Origin: Streptomyces cavernae
GTDB lineage: Bacteria > Actinomycetota > Actinomycetes > Streptomycetales > Streptomycetaceae
NCBI RefSeq assembly: GCF_004023625.1
Contig: NZ_RPDJ01000002.1
Coordinates: 416,407 to 480,406 of the forward strand
DNA length: 64,000 nt
Reading direction: 5' to 3'
Positions 49,131 through 58,435 of the stretch are shown here, piece after piece. Under the pieces are notes generated by a model, which was not told the DNA's origin, did no database searches, and saw only the letters and a list, made by a program, of their open reading frames with translations. A program made the position numbers and the translations under genes. Positions within the stretch are counted from its first letter, which is position 1, and each line of letters begins with the position of its first letter.

Positions 49131-51368
49131 TCAGGAGGCGAGGTCCGGCCGCGGGCGGCTGGACGAGCTCGGGTAGGTGAAGCCGACGGGTGCGGGAGCG
49201 GAGAAGTTCGGCTCGCCGGTCTCGGTGTAGGGAAAGGTGTCGAGCTGCCAGAACGCCTTGTACTGGGTGGGGAGGGCGTCGGACAGCTTCGCCGAGCGGG
49301 CGAAGGCGTGGTGAACCATGTCGGAGACCTCGCCGGCGGCGGCGCGGGCGCGTTCGGCCTCCCACCACTCGGCGGCGGGCACGGACTGCGCCAACCGCGC
49401 CTGCCGCCGCCGGTCGCGTTCGGCGTCGGTCTCCGCGTCGGAGCCGGCGTAGCCGTACGCGGCCCGCGCGCCCTCGGTGGTCATCAGCCCGTTGGCGAGG
49501 TCCTTGTCGATGGCGGGGAGTTCGCGCTCCAGCGGGTCGCCGTAGCCCGCGCCGCCGTAGTACAGCACCCCGAACAGGTCGCCCTCCCGCAGGTTCGGTG
49601 ACCACTGGTTGTCCGGACCGCAGTACCAGTCCTCGGCGGTGATCGTGCCGTCCAGCAGCATGCGCTCGGCCTCCTCGAGACTGGACGGCAGCTTCTCGCC
49701 GCGGGCGATGAGGTCGGAGACGTTGGTTCCGGTGGCCCACAGGCACTTCCAGCCCGCAGGCGGGTAGCCGCCGAAGAGTCCCTTGTGGAACACGCCGCCG
49801 TTCATGCACCCGGACCCGGACAGGGTCACGTTGACCACGTCGGAATTGCGGACCATCCACAGCGACTGCCAGCCGGACCCGCCGCGGAACCGGCCGTAGC
49901 CCTGGTGGTCGGGGACGAAGCTGCGGCCCAGGTAGACATTGGGGCCGGTCAGCTCCCAGACCTCGGCGTCGCCCTGGATGCCTTCGGAGTTCCAGATCGG
50001 GCTGCCGCAGTCCATGCCGTCGGCGACACCGCGGGCGCCGAAGCTCTCGCCCGCCATCTCGAAGTTGTTGTAGCCGGTCGGTCCGCCGAACTGGTCGAAA
50101 CCGGTGACCCCCACCATGCAGGTCGGGGTCGACATCAGGATCTCCTCGGTGAATCCCCTCGCGTACCAGCTGATGCCCATCAGCCGCCACACGTTGGCGA
50201 AGATCGGGATGAGGGTCCACCAGGCCAACGAGGTAGCCACACCTTGGTAGTTGGCGTTCACGATCGATCCCTCGGGCAGGTACTGCTTCACCGCCAGGTA
50301 CGCGCCGTCGTTGACCCGGCCGTCGTAGTTGAGGAGTTGGGTCAGGGTGATCCAGAAGCCGCCGTTCATCGGCCCCGGGGCGCAGTTGAACGGGTGGAAG
50401 CTCCAGCCGGTCGAGCCCTCGTAGTCGAGTTCTATCCGGCCCTCACCGGTGATCGTCATCTCCTGGCGTACGAGGTCGATGAAGTCGTTCTTGGCCAGCG
50501 GGTGCACGAACGGCACGTGGCTGCGCTTGTGCACCGGCATGGTCAGCCCGCGGTAGATGCCCGGCACCATCGTCGTGCGGACCCGCTTGAGGAACTCCCG
50601 GCGGCCTTCCTCGATCAGCTCCTTCGTGGCCTGCTGGTAGTAGTCCAGCCCGAACTCGTCGATGATCGCGGTGAGCGCCTCACGGACCATCAGACAGCCC
50701 GACAGCTTCGCCTTGTCGTCGAGAATCCACCAGTTGGCGTTCCTGAGGCCCATGCGCAGCCGGAGCATGTAGTCATGGCGGAAGTGGTCGTCCTCGCCGA
50801 CCTTCTCCGCGCTGATGTGCAGTCCCTCGCCGTAGCGGTCCGGGGTGAGCACCGACATGCCCGGCCCCTCGTAGGTTCCGGCCTCCAGCTCGTGGGCCAC
50901 CGCGCCGACCCAGGCGATGAGTTCGTCGCCGTGGAAGACCGGGATGACCGTCATGACGTCCGGTGTGTGCACACCGCCGGCCCACACCTCGTTGTTCTCG
51001 AAGATGTCCCCGGGCCTGATCCTCGGGTTGTCCTCGTACCCGTTCCTGATCATGAACTTGATGAACTCGGACAGGGTGTGGACGTGCACCATGATCCCGC
51101 TGGACAGGGCGATGGCGTCGCCTTCCGGGGTGTAGAGCCCGATCACGAACTCCTCGAAGTCCCGGACCGCGGGGGAGGAGGCGATGTACTTCATCGTCTC
51201 GCGCGTCGAGATGATGGTCGACAGCAGCCGGGAGTGGAACGACTCGAACTGCAGCGGGTCGGCCTCGAGTCGGGGCAGTTCGGTCAGCCCCTGGTAGTGA
51301 CCGGTCTCTTCGAAGAGCTGCTCGCTGCGTCGCAGTTGCTCGAGCAGCGTCGGCTTTTCCGTGGCCAT
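49131..51368 (-). CDS. acxB: Acetone carboxylase alpha subunit (hydantoinase B/oxoprolinase-like)
   Basis: The protein has 745 aa and belongs to the HyuB family. Features are FESFHSRLLSTIISTRETMK, DIFENNEVWAGGVHTPDVM, FHPFNCAPGPMNGGFWITL and HQGYGRFRGGSGWQSLWMV. In acetone carboxylase this subunit carries the manganese site where the enolate is carboxylated. The distance to acxA is 20 bp and to acxC 10 bp, so all three are one transcript. The ATG at 51368 follows AGGAGACC. Confidence 0.92.
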   Translation of the reverse strand: MATEKPTLLEQLRRSEQLFEETGHYQGLTELPRLEADPLQFESFHSRLLSTIISTRETMKYIASSPAVRDFEEFVIGLYTPEGDAIALSSGIMVHVHTLSEFIKFMIRNGYEDNPRIRPGDIFENNEVWAGGVHTPDVMTVIPVFHGDELIAWVGAVAHELEAGTYEGPGMSVLTPDRYGEGLHISAEKVGEDDHFRHDYMLRLRMGLRNANWWILDDKAKLSGCLMVREALTAIIDEFGLDYYQQATKELIEEGRREFLKRVRTTMVPGIYRGLTMPVHKRSHVPFVHPLAKNDFIDLVRQEMTITGEGRIELDYEGSTGWSFHPFNCAPGPMNGGFWITLTQLLNYDGRVNDGAYLAVKQYLPEGSIVNANYQGVATSLAWWTLIPIFANVWRLMGISWYARGFTEEILMSTPTCMVGVTGFDQFGGPTGYNNFEMAGESFGARGVADGMDCGSPIWNSEGIQGDAEVWELTGPNVYLGRSFVPDHQGYGRFRGGSGWQSLWMVRNSDVVNVTLSGSGCMNGGVFHKGLFGGYPPAGWKCLWATGTNVSDLIARGEKLPSSLEEAERMLLDGTITAEDWYCGPDNQWSPNLREGDLFGVLYYGGAGYGDPLERELPAIDKDLANGLMTTEGARAAYGYAGSDAETDAERDRRRQARLAQSVPAAEWWEAERARAAAGEVSDMVHHAFARSAKLSDALPTQYKAFWQLDTFPYTETGEPNFSAPAPVGFTYPSSSSRPRPDLAS

Positions 51369-51388
51369 GGTTGGTCTCCTCGGTGAAG

Positions 51389-53539
51389 TCAGGCCTGACC
51401 GGCGCGGTAGTGGATGAGGCGGCGGCTGTCGAACTCGACGTGGTGGGTGGGGGGTATGAGCAGCGTGGTCGCCGGGTGCTCGATCACCGCCGGGCCGCCC
51501 ACGACGTTGCCGGCCTGCAGCTCGTCCATCTCGTAGACCTGGAAGGTGATGTCCTTGCCCCTGAAGTGGCCGGGGCGGGTTCCCTTGAGCGCCGACGAGG
51601 GCGGGGTCCTGCCGTGCAGGTCGAGCACAGGAATGGCGGGCTTGGGTGTGTGCAGGTCCGCGGAGAGCGCCAACTCCAGGATCTGGTAGCCGACTTCGGA
51701 GTACAGCGCCTGCTTCGGGTAGATGCTGGTGTAGACGCGCTCGTAGCCGCGCATCAGCTCGTGGAGGTCGTCGACCGACTTCAGCCGCTCACCGTCCCAG
51801 GGGACCTCGAAGTCGGACAGCTGGTTGGTGAACCGCACATAGGCCGAGCGGTTCAGCTGGGCCGCGCCGAAGTCCCAGCCGTGGACGGCGAAATCCTGAC
51901 GCGCGCGCTCCTCCAGCGAAGCCCAGGCCGCGTTGATCGCCTCGATCGCCGCGCCCTTGACCGCACGGGCGGGAGCGTCGTCCCCGGGCGGACAGGCCGC
52001 GATGGTGGCCTGGTGGTAGCGGTAGCGCCGCGGCGCGCACAGCACGCCGAACGCCGAGAAGACCGCGGCGAAGGGGAAGGTGATGATCTCCTTGAAGTCC
52101 AGTCCGTCGACCACTCCGGACAGGCCCAGCGGCCCGCCGCCGCCGTACATCAGCAGCGAGTACTCCTGCGTGGTGTACCCACGCCCGCGCAGCATGTTCG
52201 CCAGGAACTCCCGCATGGACTCGGTGACCAGCTGGTGCGCCCGCTCGCAGAACTCCATGACGCCGACCTTGAAGTGCTTCGCCATCGGCTCGAGTGCCGC
52301 CTGCGCCGCGTCCTTGTCCAGCGGTACGTCACCGCCGAGGAAGTTGTTCGGGTCCAGATACCCGAGAAGCAGGTGGCAGTCGGTGATGGTCGGGTTCGGC
52401 CAGTTCAGGCAGGCGCCGACGTCCGACCCCGCGCTCCGGGGCCCGATGGTGAGCTTCCCGGTGAGCGGATGGATGCCCAGCTCCGAGCCCATCCCGGCAC
52501 CGATGGACTCGGTGTGGATCATCGGGATGTTGGTGCGGAAGCTCAGCAGGGTGGGTTCCCGGGTGATCGGGATGGTGCCGTCGCGGACGATGCCGACGTC
52601 GAAGCTGGTGCCGCCGACGTCGCAGCACACCACGTTGTGCGAACCGAGGATCTCGCCGACGTAGTGCCCGCCCAGCACCCCGCCCACCGGACCCGACACA
52701 TACGACTCGTACAGCCGCGGGGTGTCCACCGGCACGGTGCCGCCGTGCGCGAGCAGCGTGGAGACCTCCCGCTGGAAACCGTCCGTACGTGCCTTCTCCT
52801 CCACGGACTTGAAGTGCCGCCGTGCCCGCTCCCCGGCGTAGGACTGCGCGACGACACTGGCCAGGCGCGTGTACTCCTTGTGGGTCGGCGCGATCGCCGA
52901 GGACAGCACGACCGAGACGCCGGGCGCCTCCTCGGCGATGATCTCCGCCGCCCGCTGCTCGTGTGCGGGATTCATGTGCGAGAACAGGAACATCACGCCA
53001 ATCGACTCGACCCCGGCCGCCACCAGATCGCGCGCGGCGGCCCGCACGTCCTCCTCCCGCAGCGGGACGGTGACCTGGCCGAACAGGTCGATGCGTTCCT
53101 GGGCGCCGCGCACCCGTTCCCGGGGGATCACCGGATCGTCGTGGTGATGGGTCACGGTGTGCAGCCGGTCGGCGTAGGGGTAGCCCAGCCAGCCGCCCTC
53201 GGCCTTCTCCATCAGCAGGTAGTCCTCGAAGCCCTGCGTCAGCAGCAGCCCCACCGTCGAACCGGTCTTGCTGAGCAGCGTGTTCAGCATGATGGTGCCG
53301 GCGTAGACGATGACCTCGCTGTGCGGCATCACCTCCGACAACTGCCTGCCGTCGGTCTTCGCCGCATCGGCGATCGACCCGATGAAACTGACCGATTCGT
53401 CCTGCTTGTTGGTCAAGTGTTTGCCGACCAGGAACTGGCCGTCACCGCCGACGATGACCGCATCGGTCATCGTGCCGCCCGCATCCAGGGCGACCCAGTT
53501 GCTCTGGCCTGCGCCGGGTGATTGATCCTTGGCTGTCAC
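51389..53539 (-). CDS. acxA: Acetone carboxylase beta subunit (hydantoinase A-like)
   Basis: The protein has 716 aa, equal within one residue to known AcxA length if the GTG at 53539 is used (GGGAG eight bases upstream); the longer ATG at 53554 has no ribosome site. It has the ASKHA-type ATP-binding motifs of HyuA: VALDAGGTMTDAVIVG near the start and CCDVGGTSFDVGIVRDG at ~317. It activates acetone and bicarbonate by phosphorylation at the expense of ATP. It is the first gene of acxABC. Its promoter lies in the 339-bp gap shared with the divergent AraC gene. Confidence 0.92.
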   Translation of the reverse strand: MTAKDQSPGAGQSNWVALDAGGTMTDAVIVGGDGQFLVGKHLTNKQDESVSFIGSIADAAKTDGRQLSEVMPHSEVIVYAGTIMLNTLLSKTGSTVGLLLTQGFEDYLLMEKAEGGWLGYPYADRLHTVTHHHDDPVIPRERVRGAQERIDLFGQVTVPLREEDVRAAARDLVAAGVESIGVMFLFSHMNPAHEQRAAEIIAEEAPGVSVVLSSAIAPTHKEYTRLASVVAQSYAGERARRHFKSVEEKARTDGFQREVSTLLAHGGTVPVDTPRLYESYVSGPVGGVLGGHYVGEILGSHNVVCCDVGGTSFDVGIVRDGTIPITREPTLLSFRTNIPMIHTESIGAGMGSELGIHPLTGKLTIGPRSAGSDVGACLNWPNPTITDCHLLLGYLDPNNFLGGDVPLDKDAAQAALEPMAKHFKVGVMEFCERAHQLVTESMREFLANMLRGRGYTTQEYSLLMYGGGGPLGLSGVVDGLDFKEIITFPFAAVFSAFGVLCAPRRYRYHQATIAACPPGDDAPARAVKGAAIEAINAAWASLEERARQDFAVHGWDFGAAQLNRSAYVRFTNQLSDFEVPWDGERLKSVDDLHELMRGYERVYTSIYPKQALYSEVGYQILELALSADLHTPKPAIPVLDLHGRTPPSSALKGTRPGHFRGKDITFQVYEMDELQAGNVVGGPAVIEHPATTLLIPPTHHVEFDSRRLIHYRAGQA

Positions 53540-53878
53540 GGGTGCGTCTCCCATCCAACGGAAGCTGCGGGCCCTACGAGCGCCCACTGATGGCCAGGAC
53601 AGTGCACCCGGACCCACCGAGTTGGCTTGAACAGGAGCGCGCGGACGTTGAACGAACACGCGGGTTCGGCAAGGAGGCCGGGGAAAGCGCACGTCGGGGC
53701 GGTGGGGGCGCCTCGGATGCGTTGGACGATCCGTTGTGCCGGTTGAAAATACGGGCGCGACAATCACCGCGACCTGTCGCATACCGCCCGCGAGGCGTTA
53801 GCGTCACCCCAGGACGAGCTGTCGCGCACTCGCATCACGGCCCGTTGCCGAGCGTCAACGTCGACGTGGAGGGCACCG
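53540..53878. promoter_or_regulatory. Divergent promoter region of acxA and its AraC-type regulator
   Basis: No gene is seen in these 339 bp. An inverted repeat GCGACA (53757-53762) and TGTCGC (53775-53780) lies near the middle, next to the AT-rich word GGTTGAAAATACGGG. It is a candidate activator site. Confident -35/-10 boxes were not found. Confidence 0.4.
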
Positions 53879-54763
53879 ATGGCACAACACCTGATCAGGC
53901 CGGAGGAGCTTCCGACCTGGGTGCCGGGACGCCTCACCGTGCACAGTCCCGAGCAGGGCTGGAACGGTATGTCGGTGCGCGGATACCGCTACGCGGGCTC
54001 CGACGTCGAGGTCCCGCCCATGCGGGACTACATGATCGTCGCCTATCGCCGCGGTACCACGGCGATGCGACGTCGTTTCGACGGCCGTTGGTCGACCGAA
54101 CACCTCAGCCCCGGAGACGTGTCTCTGCTCACCCGCGCCGCCGAATCCCACTGGGTCTGGCCGGAGGGGATAGAGGTCGTGCACGTCTACCTCACTCAGG
54201 ACGAACTCGCCGCGACCTGCCGGCAGATGTACGAACGCGACATCGCCGACATAGAGCTCCACGACGTGCTCAAGGCCAACGACCCGGCGATCCACCGCAC
54301 CGCCATGCACATCGCGACCGAAGCCGCACACGGCGACGTGGGCAGCCCCCTGCTGATCGAGTCACTGTCCTGTCAGCTGTCCGTGCACATCCTGCGACGT
54401 CACGCCCAGGTGCAGTTCAGGGAGCACACCCCGAACGACACGCTCACCCCACGGCAGATCGGCGCCATCCAGGAGTTCATTCGCTCGCACATGCGCGAGA
54501 GCATCTCCCTCGACGACCTCGCGGACTGCGTCGGCCTGAGCCGCTACCACTTCGCGCGGCGGTTCCGGCAGACCATGGGAACCACTCCCCACGAATTCGT
54601 CATCAAACAGCGGGTCTCCCGGGCCCAGCTCATGCTCCAGCGGACGAGCAACCCGCTGCGGGAGATCGCCACGCTGTGCGGGTTCTCCGACCAGAGCCAC
54701 ATGACACGCGTCTTCCAGCAAAGGCTGGGCACCACACCGGGCAGGTTCAGGTCCGAGAGCTGA
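53879..54763 (+). CDS. AraC-family regulator, probable activator of acxABC
   Basis: The protein has 294 aa. The C-terminal DNA-binding domain (~190-290) shows LDDLADCVGLSRYHFARRFR and IATLCGFSDQSHMTRVFQQR then LGTTPGRFR. The N-terminal half is a ligand domain of unknown specificity. The gene is divergent from the acetone carboxylase operon, the usual place for a dedicated regulator; acetone or a precursor alcohol is the likely signal, by inference. GGAGGG is five bases before the ATG at 53879. The known Xanthobacter acetone system uses a sigma-54 activator instead, so this is a different control type. Confidence 0.87.
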   Translation: MAQHLIRPEELPTWVPGRLTVHSPEQGWNGMSVRGYRYAGSDVEVPPMRDYMIVAYRRGTTAMRRRFDGRWSTEHLSPGDVSLLTRAAESHWVWPEGIEVVHVYLTQDELAATCRQMYERDIADIELHDVLKANDPAIHRTAMHIATEAAHGDVGSPLLIESLSCQLSVHILRRHAQVQFREHTPNDTLTPRQIGAIQEFIRSHMRESISLDDLADCVGLSRYHFARRFRQTMGTTPHEFVIKQRVSRAQLMLQRTSNPLREIATLCGFSDQSHMTRVFQQRLGTTPGRFRSES

Positions 54764-54777
54764 TCTCCTGGGATCCT

Positions 54778-54868
54778 GCGGCAGGCGGCAGGCGGCAGGC
54801 GGCAGGCGGCAGGCGGCAGGCGGCAGGCGGCAGGCGGCAGGCGGCAGGTGGCAGGCGGCAGGCGGCGG
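54778..54868. repeat. About twelve 7-bp tandem repeats (GCGGCAG)
   Basis: GCGGCAG repeats ten times perfectly from 54778 to 54847, then one copy with a C-to-T change (54848-54854), one perfect copy, and one degenerate copy ending at 54868. It lies just after the AraC gene. Like the heptamer at 6025 it has a G+C-rich 7-bp period. Confidence 0.92.
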
Positions 54869-54991
54869 ACAGCGGGAAGCGGGCAGCAGCCGACGAGAGG
54901 GAAAGCCGACGCGAGGGAACGCCGGCTCGGGGAACGCCGACCCGCAGGTGCGGGCCGGCCGGTCACCCACCGGGCGGCCCTCCGGAGAAGC

Positions 54992-55618
54992 TCAGCTCGT
55001 CGCCGCGGCCTTCTCGGCGTGGGACAGTGCGACGTCGAGGACGACCAGGAGTGCGTCCCTGACCGAGCCCGTCTTCCGCGCGTCGAACACGATCAGCGGT
55101 ACCTGCTCGGTCAGGTCCAGTGCCCACCGCACCTCGTCCAGGTCATGCTGGATCTTCCCGTCGAAGGCGTTGACGGCGACCGCGAACGGGATGTCCTTGT
55201 GCTCGAAGTAGTCCACGGCCGCATAGCAGTCGTCCAGGTGGCGGGTGTCCACGATCACCAGACCGCCGAGTGCTCCCTCGACCAGGTCGTCCCACATGAA
55301 GCCGAACCGCTCCTGGCCCGGTGTGCCGAACAGGTACAGCTTCAGCGTGGGGTCGATGGTGATGCAGCCGAAGTCCATGGCAACGGTGGTGGTCGTCTTG
55401 CCAGGGGTGTGCGTGAGGTCGTCCACGCCCGCCGCGACCTCGGTGACCGCGGCCTCGGTGGTGAGCGGCCGGATTTCGGAGATCGCGCCCACGGCGGTGG
55501 TCTTGCACACCGCGGCGACGGCGGCGTTCGCGATGGGCGTGGAGGGTGTTGCGTGGGCGGCTGGCCGGGAGGGGTGCGAAATGTTCGCAGTCGACGCCGA
55601 GCGGCGGGTATTGCGCAC
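54992..55618 (-). CDS. CvnD-type GTPase lacking the P-loop (degenerate paralogue)
   Basis: The last ~185 codons closely resemble CvnD at 58436 (AISEIRPLTTEAAVTEVAAG, TTTTVAMDFGCITIDPTLKL, FGTPGQERFGFMWDDLVEGA). Where CvnD has the P-loop GGFGVGKT, this copy reads AVAAVCKT without the glycines, and the preceding VKMVIA strand is gone. It therefore probably cannot bind GTP normally. No good start is seen; the GTG at 55618 is a guess. It stands alone, without cvnA, B or C. It may be a decaying duplicate or a dominant regulator of the intact conservon. Confidence 0.65.
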   Translation of the reverse strand: MRNTRRSASTANISHPSRPAAHATPSTPIANAAVAAVCKTTAVGAISEIRPLTTEAAVTEVAAGVDDLTHTPGKTTTTVAMDFGCITIDPTLKLYLFGTPGQERFGFMWDDLVEGALGGLVIVDTRHLDDCYAAVDYFEHKDIPFAVAVNAFDGKIQHDLDEVRWALDLTEQVPLIVFDARKTGSVRDALLVVLDVALSHAEKAAATS

Positions 55619-55742
55619 GGAGAAGGTGCCGGTCGCCTGAGAGTTCGGTTGCAACACGGGCCGTCTAGACTCTCCCGAGCAACGGCCCGCGCCATGGCCG
55701 AAAGCGGGCAACTTCTGCCAGACCCGAAGGGTATTCGGCGTT

Positions 55743-56906
55743 TTGATACGGATAGATTCAGTCACGAAGCGGTACCCGGACGGCACGGTGGCAGTCGACC
55801 GGCTCTCCTTGGACATACCCGACCGCTCGATCACCGTCCTCGTCGGCCCATCGGGCTGCGGTAAGACGACGACCCTGCGCATGATCAACCGGATGGTGGA
55901 GCCGAGCGAGGGGACCATCACCCTCGACGGCGTCGACATCATGAAGCAGCCGGTCAACACGCTGCGCCGGTCCATGGGTTACGTCATCCAGAACGCCGGA
56001 CTCTTCCAGCACCGCACGATCGTCGACAACATCGCCACCGTGCCCCGCATGCTCGGCTGGGGGAAGGACAAGGCGCGGGCGCGGGCCAGGGAGCTGATGG
56101 AGCGGGTCGGACTCGACGCCGCGCTCGCCAAGCGGTACCCCTACCAGCTGTCCGGCGGTCAGCAGCAGCGCGTCGGCGTGGCCCGGGCGCTCGCCGCGGA
56201 CCCGCCGGTGCTGCTGATGGACGAGCCGTTCTCGGCCGTCGACCCGATCGTCCGCAAGGGCCTGCAGGACGAACTCCTGTGGATTCAGGCAGAGTTGGGC
56301 AAGACGATCGTCTTCGTCACCCACGACATCGACGAGGCCGTCAAGCTCGGCACCATGGTCGCCGTGATGCGCACCGGCGGCCATCTCGCCCAGTTCGCGC
56401 CGCCCGCCGAGCTACTCACCGACCCCGCGGACGCCTTCGTGGAGGACTTCCTCGGCGCCGACCGCGGCATCCGCCGGCTGTCGTTCTTCCCGTCAGTGGG
56501 CCTCGAACTGCTGACCGCGCCGATCATCGCCGTCGACGCCACCGCCGAGCAGATCGCCGCCCGCGACACCACGGACGCGCCCTACCTCCTCGTAACGGAT
56601 CTGGACGGCAAGCCGCTCGGCTGGGCCGAACCGGGGGAGCTGACCGCGGGGGAGATCCGGCAGGACCAACTCCTCTCCTACGGACGGCCGTTCATCGCCG
56701 GTACGGACTCGCTGCGGGCCGCGCTGGACTGTGCCGTGCTCTCACCCACCGGGTGGGCCGTCGCCGTGGACGGCGAGGGCCGGGCCGCCGGAGTCGTCTC
56801 CCAGCAGACCATCGGCGAGGCGATCCGCGGTGCTCACGCGGAGCGGCGCGCGGACGGCGAGGCGGGCACCAAGGCTGACGGCAAGACGGAGAAGGCCGCG
56901 CGATGA
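55743..56906 (+). CDS. opuCA: Glycine betaine/choline ABC transporter ATPase
   Basis: The protein has 387 aa. Walker A is GPSGCGKT (35-42), the signature LSGGQ is at 136-140, Walker B VLLMDEP is at 156-162, and the switch His lies in VFVTHDIDEA. The C-terminal ~130 residues are a CBS-type pair that in OpuA/OpuC relatives senses ionic strength. The start is a TTG at 55743, the first codon of the conserved MIRIDSVTKRYPDG. It is the first gene of a tightly overlapping operon with two permeases (ATGA and GTGA overlaps). It powers osmoprotectant uptake. Confidence 0.92.
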   Translation: MIRIDSVTKRYPDGTVAVDRLSLDIPDRSITVLVGPSGCGKTTTLRMINRMVEPSEGTITLDGVDIMKQPVNTLRRSMGYVIQNAGLFQHRTIVDNIATVPRMLGWGKDKARARARELMERVGLDAALAKRYPYQLSGGQQQRVGVARALAADPPVLLMDEPFSAVDPIVRKGLQDELLWIQAELGKTIVFVTHDIDEAVKLGTMVAVMRTGGHLAQFAPPAELLTDPADAFVEDFLGADRGIRRLSFFPSVGLELLTAPIIAVDATAEQIAARDTTDAPYLLVTDLDGKPLGWAEPGELTAGEIRQDQLLSYGRPFIAGTDSLRAALDCAVLSPTGWAVAVDGEGRAAGVVSQQTIGEAIRGAHAERRADGEAGTKADGKTEKAAR

Positions 56907-57586
56907 GCGAACTCTTCGACCTGCCCAGCGACCTTCAGCACAGCTACTTCGGCCTGGTCATGCTGCATCTGCGCGAGGCGCTGCTGCCGGTGCTGTTCGG
57001 GCTGCTGGTGGCGCTGCCCCTCGCCCAGCTGTGCGTGCGGCTGCGCTGGCTGTACCCGCCGGTGCTGTGGGTGACGACCGTGCTCTACGCGATCCCGTCG
57101 CTCGCCTTCTTCGTCATCCTCATCGACTACACCGGACTGAGCGAGCTCACGGTGATGATCCCGCTGGCCATCTACAGCCTGGTCGTGCTGGTCCCGGCGA
57201 TCGTCGACGGCGTACGGTCCGTGCCGCAGGAGACCCTCGCCGCGGCCACCGCGATGGGCTTCGGGCCCGTACGACGTTATGTCCAGGTGCAGTTGCCGAT
57301 CGCCGCGCCCGCGATCATCGCCGGGCTGCGAGTGGCGTCCGTCTCCAGCGTCTCCCTCGTCAGCGTCGGCATGCTGATCGGCAACCAGGGAGCCCTCGGC
57401 AACCTGCTCAACAGCGGCATGATCTACAACCAGCCGCGGCTGATCTGGCTCTCCGTGGTGGGCACGGCCGTCCTCGCCGTCCTCGTGGACGCCGCCCTGA
57501 TCGGCGTCCGTATCCTCCTCACCCCCTGGATGCCGCGCGGCGCCCGCAAGAACACCCGTACGCTCGCGAAGGCGGCCGCCCGGTGA
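56903..57586 (+). CDS. opuCB: Glycine betaine/choline ABC transporter permease
   Basis: The protein has 227 aa and about six membrane helices. The EAA loop that contacts the ATPase is visible (ETLAAATAMGFGPVRRYVQV followed by QLPIAAPAIIAGLR). The start overlaps opuCA by 4 bp and the end overlaps the second permease by 4 bp, so translation is coupled. Together the two permeases form the membrane channel. Confidence 0.92.
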   Translation: MSELFDLPSDLQHSYFGLVMLHLREALLPVLFGLLVALPLAQLCVRLRWLYPPVLWVTTVLYAIPSLAFFVILIDYTGLSELTVMIPLAIYSLVVLVPAIVDGVRSVPQETLAAATAMGFGPVRRYVQVQLPIAAPAIIAGLRVASVSSVSLVSVGMLIGNQGALGNLLNSGMIYNQPRLIWLSVVGTAVLAVLVDAALIGVRILLTPWMPRGARKNTRTLAKAAAR

Positions 57587-58248
57587 ACGTCCTGAACTAC
57601 ATCGACGCCTTCTTCAGCGACAGCGCCCACTGGCAGGGCTACGACGGCATCCCGACCCGCGTCGCCGAGCACATCCAGTACACGCTGGAGGCGCTCGCCA
57701 TCGCCGCGGCCGTCGGGCTGCCGGTCGGGCTGCTCACCGGCCACACCGGACGCGGCGGCAACACGCTCGCCCTCATCGCCACCGCGGGGCGCGCGCTGCC
57801 CAGCTTCGGCCTGATGGTGCTGATGTTCGTGCTGCTCGGCCTGGGCCTGGCCCCCGTCATGATCCCGCTGGTCGTGCTGGCGATCCCGCCCATCCTCGTC
57901 ACCACGTACGAGGCGATGCGCTCCGTCGCCCCCGCGCCGGTCGATGCCGCCCGCGGCATGGGCATGGCCGAGACCGAGATCCTCTTCCGGGTCGAACTGC
58001 CGGTCGCGCTCCCGCTGATCCTCAGCGGACTGCGCTCGGCCGCCATCCAGATCGTCTCCACGGCCACGATCGCCGCGTACGTCAGCTTCGGCGGCCTCGG
58101 GCGCTACATCGTCGACGGTCTCTACCAGCGCGACTACGAGAAGGTCGTCGGCGGCGCCACGCTGGTCGCAGCCCTGGCGCTTGTCACGCTCGGGGTGTTC
58201 TGGGCGGCGGGCCGCCTCTCGGTGTCACGCGGAGTGCGCCGCGCGTAG
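57583..58248 (+). CDS. opuCD: Glycine betaine/choline ABC transporter permease (second)
   Basis: The protein has 221 aa. Several membrane helices and the EAA loop (VDAARGMGMAETEILFRVEL, PVALPLILSGLR) are visible. The GTG at 57583 overlaps the previous stop (GTGA). This ends the operon; the binding-protein gene expected next is instead 4.4 kb away at 62666, on the other side of the conservon. Confidence 0.92.
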   Translation: MNVLNYIDAFFSDSAHWQGYDGIPTRVAEHIQYTLEALAIAAAVGLPVGLLTGHTGRGGNTLALIATAGRALPSFGLMVLMFVLLGLGLAPVMIPLVVLAIPPILVTTYEAMRSVAPAPVDAARGMGMAETEILFRVELPVALPLILSGLRSAAIQIVSTATIAAYVSFGGLGRYIVDGLYQRDYEKVVGGATLVAALALVTLGVFWAAGRLSVSRGVRRA

Positions 58249-58305
58249 CTCCGCTGGCGGTGCCGTGCGGTTGTCGGTTCACTGCGAGCCGTCTGCGGCT
58301 CGTCT

Positions 58306-58397
58306 CGCAGTTCCCCGCGCCCCTAAGGGGTGCGAAACCGCCGCCCCTTTGTAGGAGACGGCGGTTCCAGCGTTCTGAAGGGGCGCGGGGAACTGCG
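58306..58397. repeat. Streptomyces-type intergenic inverted repeat (probable terminator)
   Basis: Bases 58306-58324 (CGCAGTTCCCCGCGCCCCT) and 58379-58397 are perfect 19-bp inverse copies with a 54-base centre. This word is known from many Streptomyces intergenic regions. It lies between the convergent ends of the permease and cvnD genes and probably ends transcription from both. A smaller hairpin (GAGCCG with CGGCTC near 58286-58301) precedes it. Confidence 0.8.
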
Positions 58398-58435
58398 CGA
58401 CCAGCCACGACGGCGCCGCGGACCACGAACCTTCG

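Noticed and set aside
54778..54868. The GCGGCAG array as a CRISPR array
   Set aside because: There are no spacers; it is a simple 7-bp tandem repeat. The same holds for the arrays at 6025, 13715, 17839 and 18736.
58306..58397. The 19-bp inverted repeat as terminal repeats of an insertion sequence
   Set aside because: There is no transposase inside, and the sequence is a common Streptomyces intergenic element at a convergent gene boundary, best explained as a terminator.
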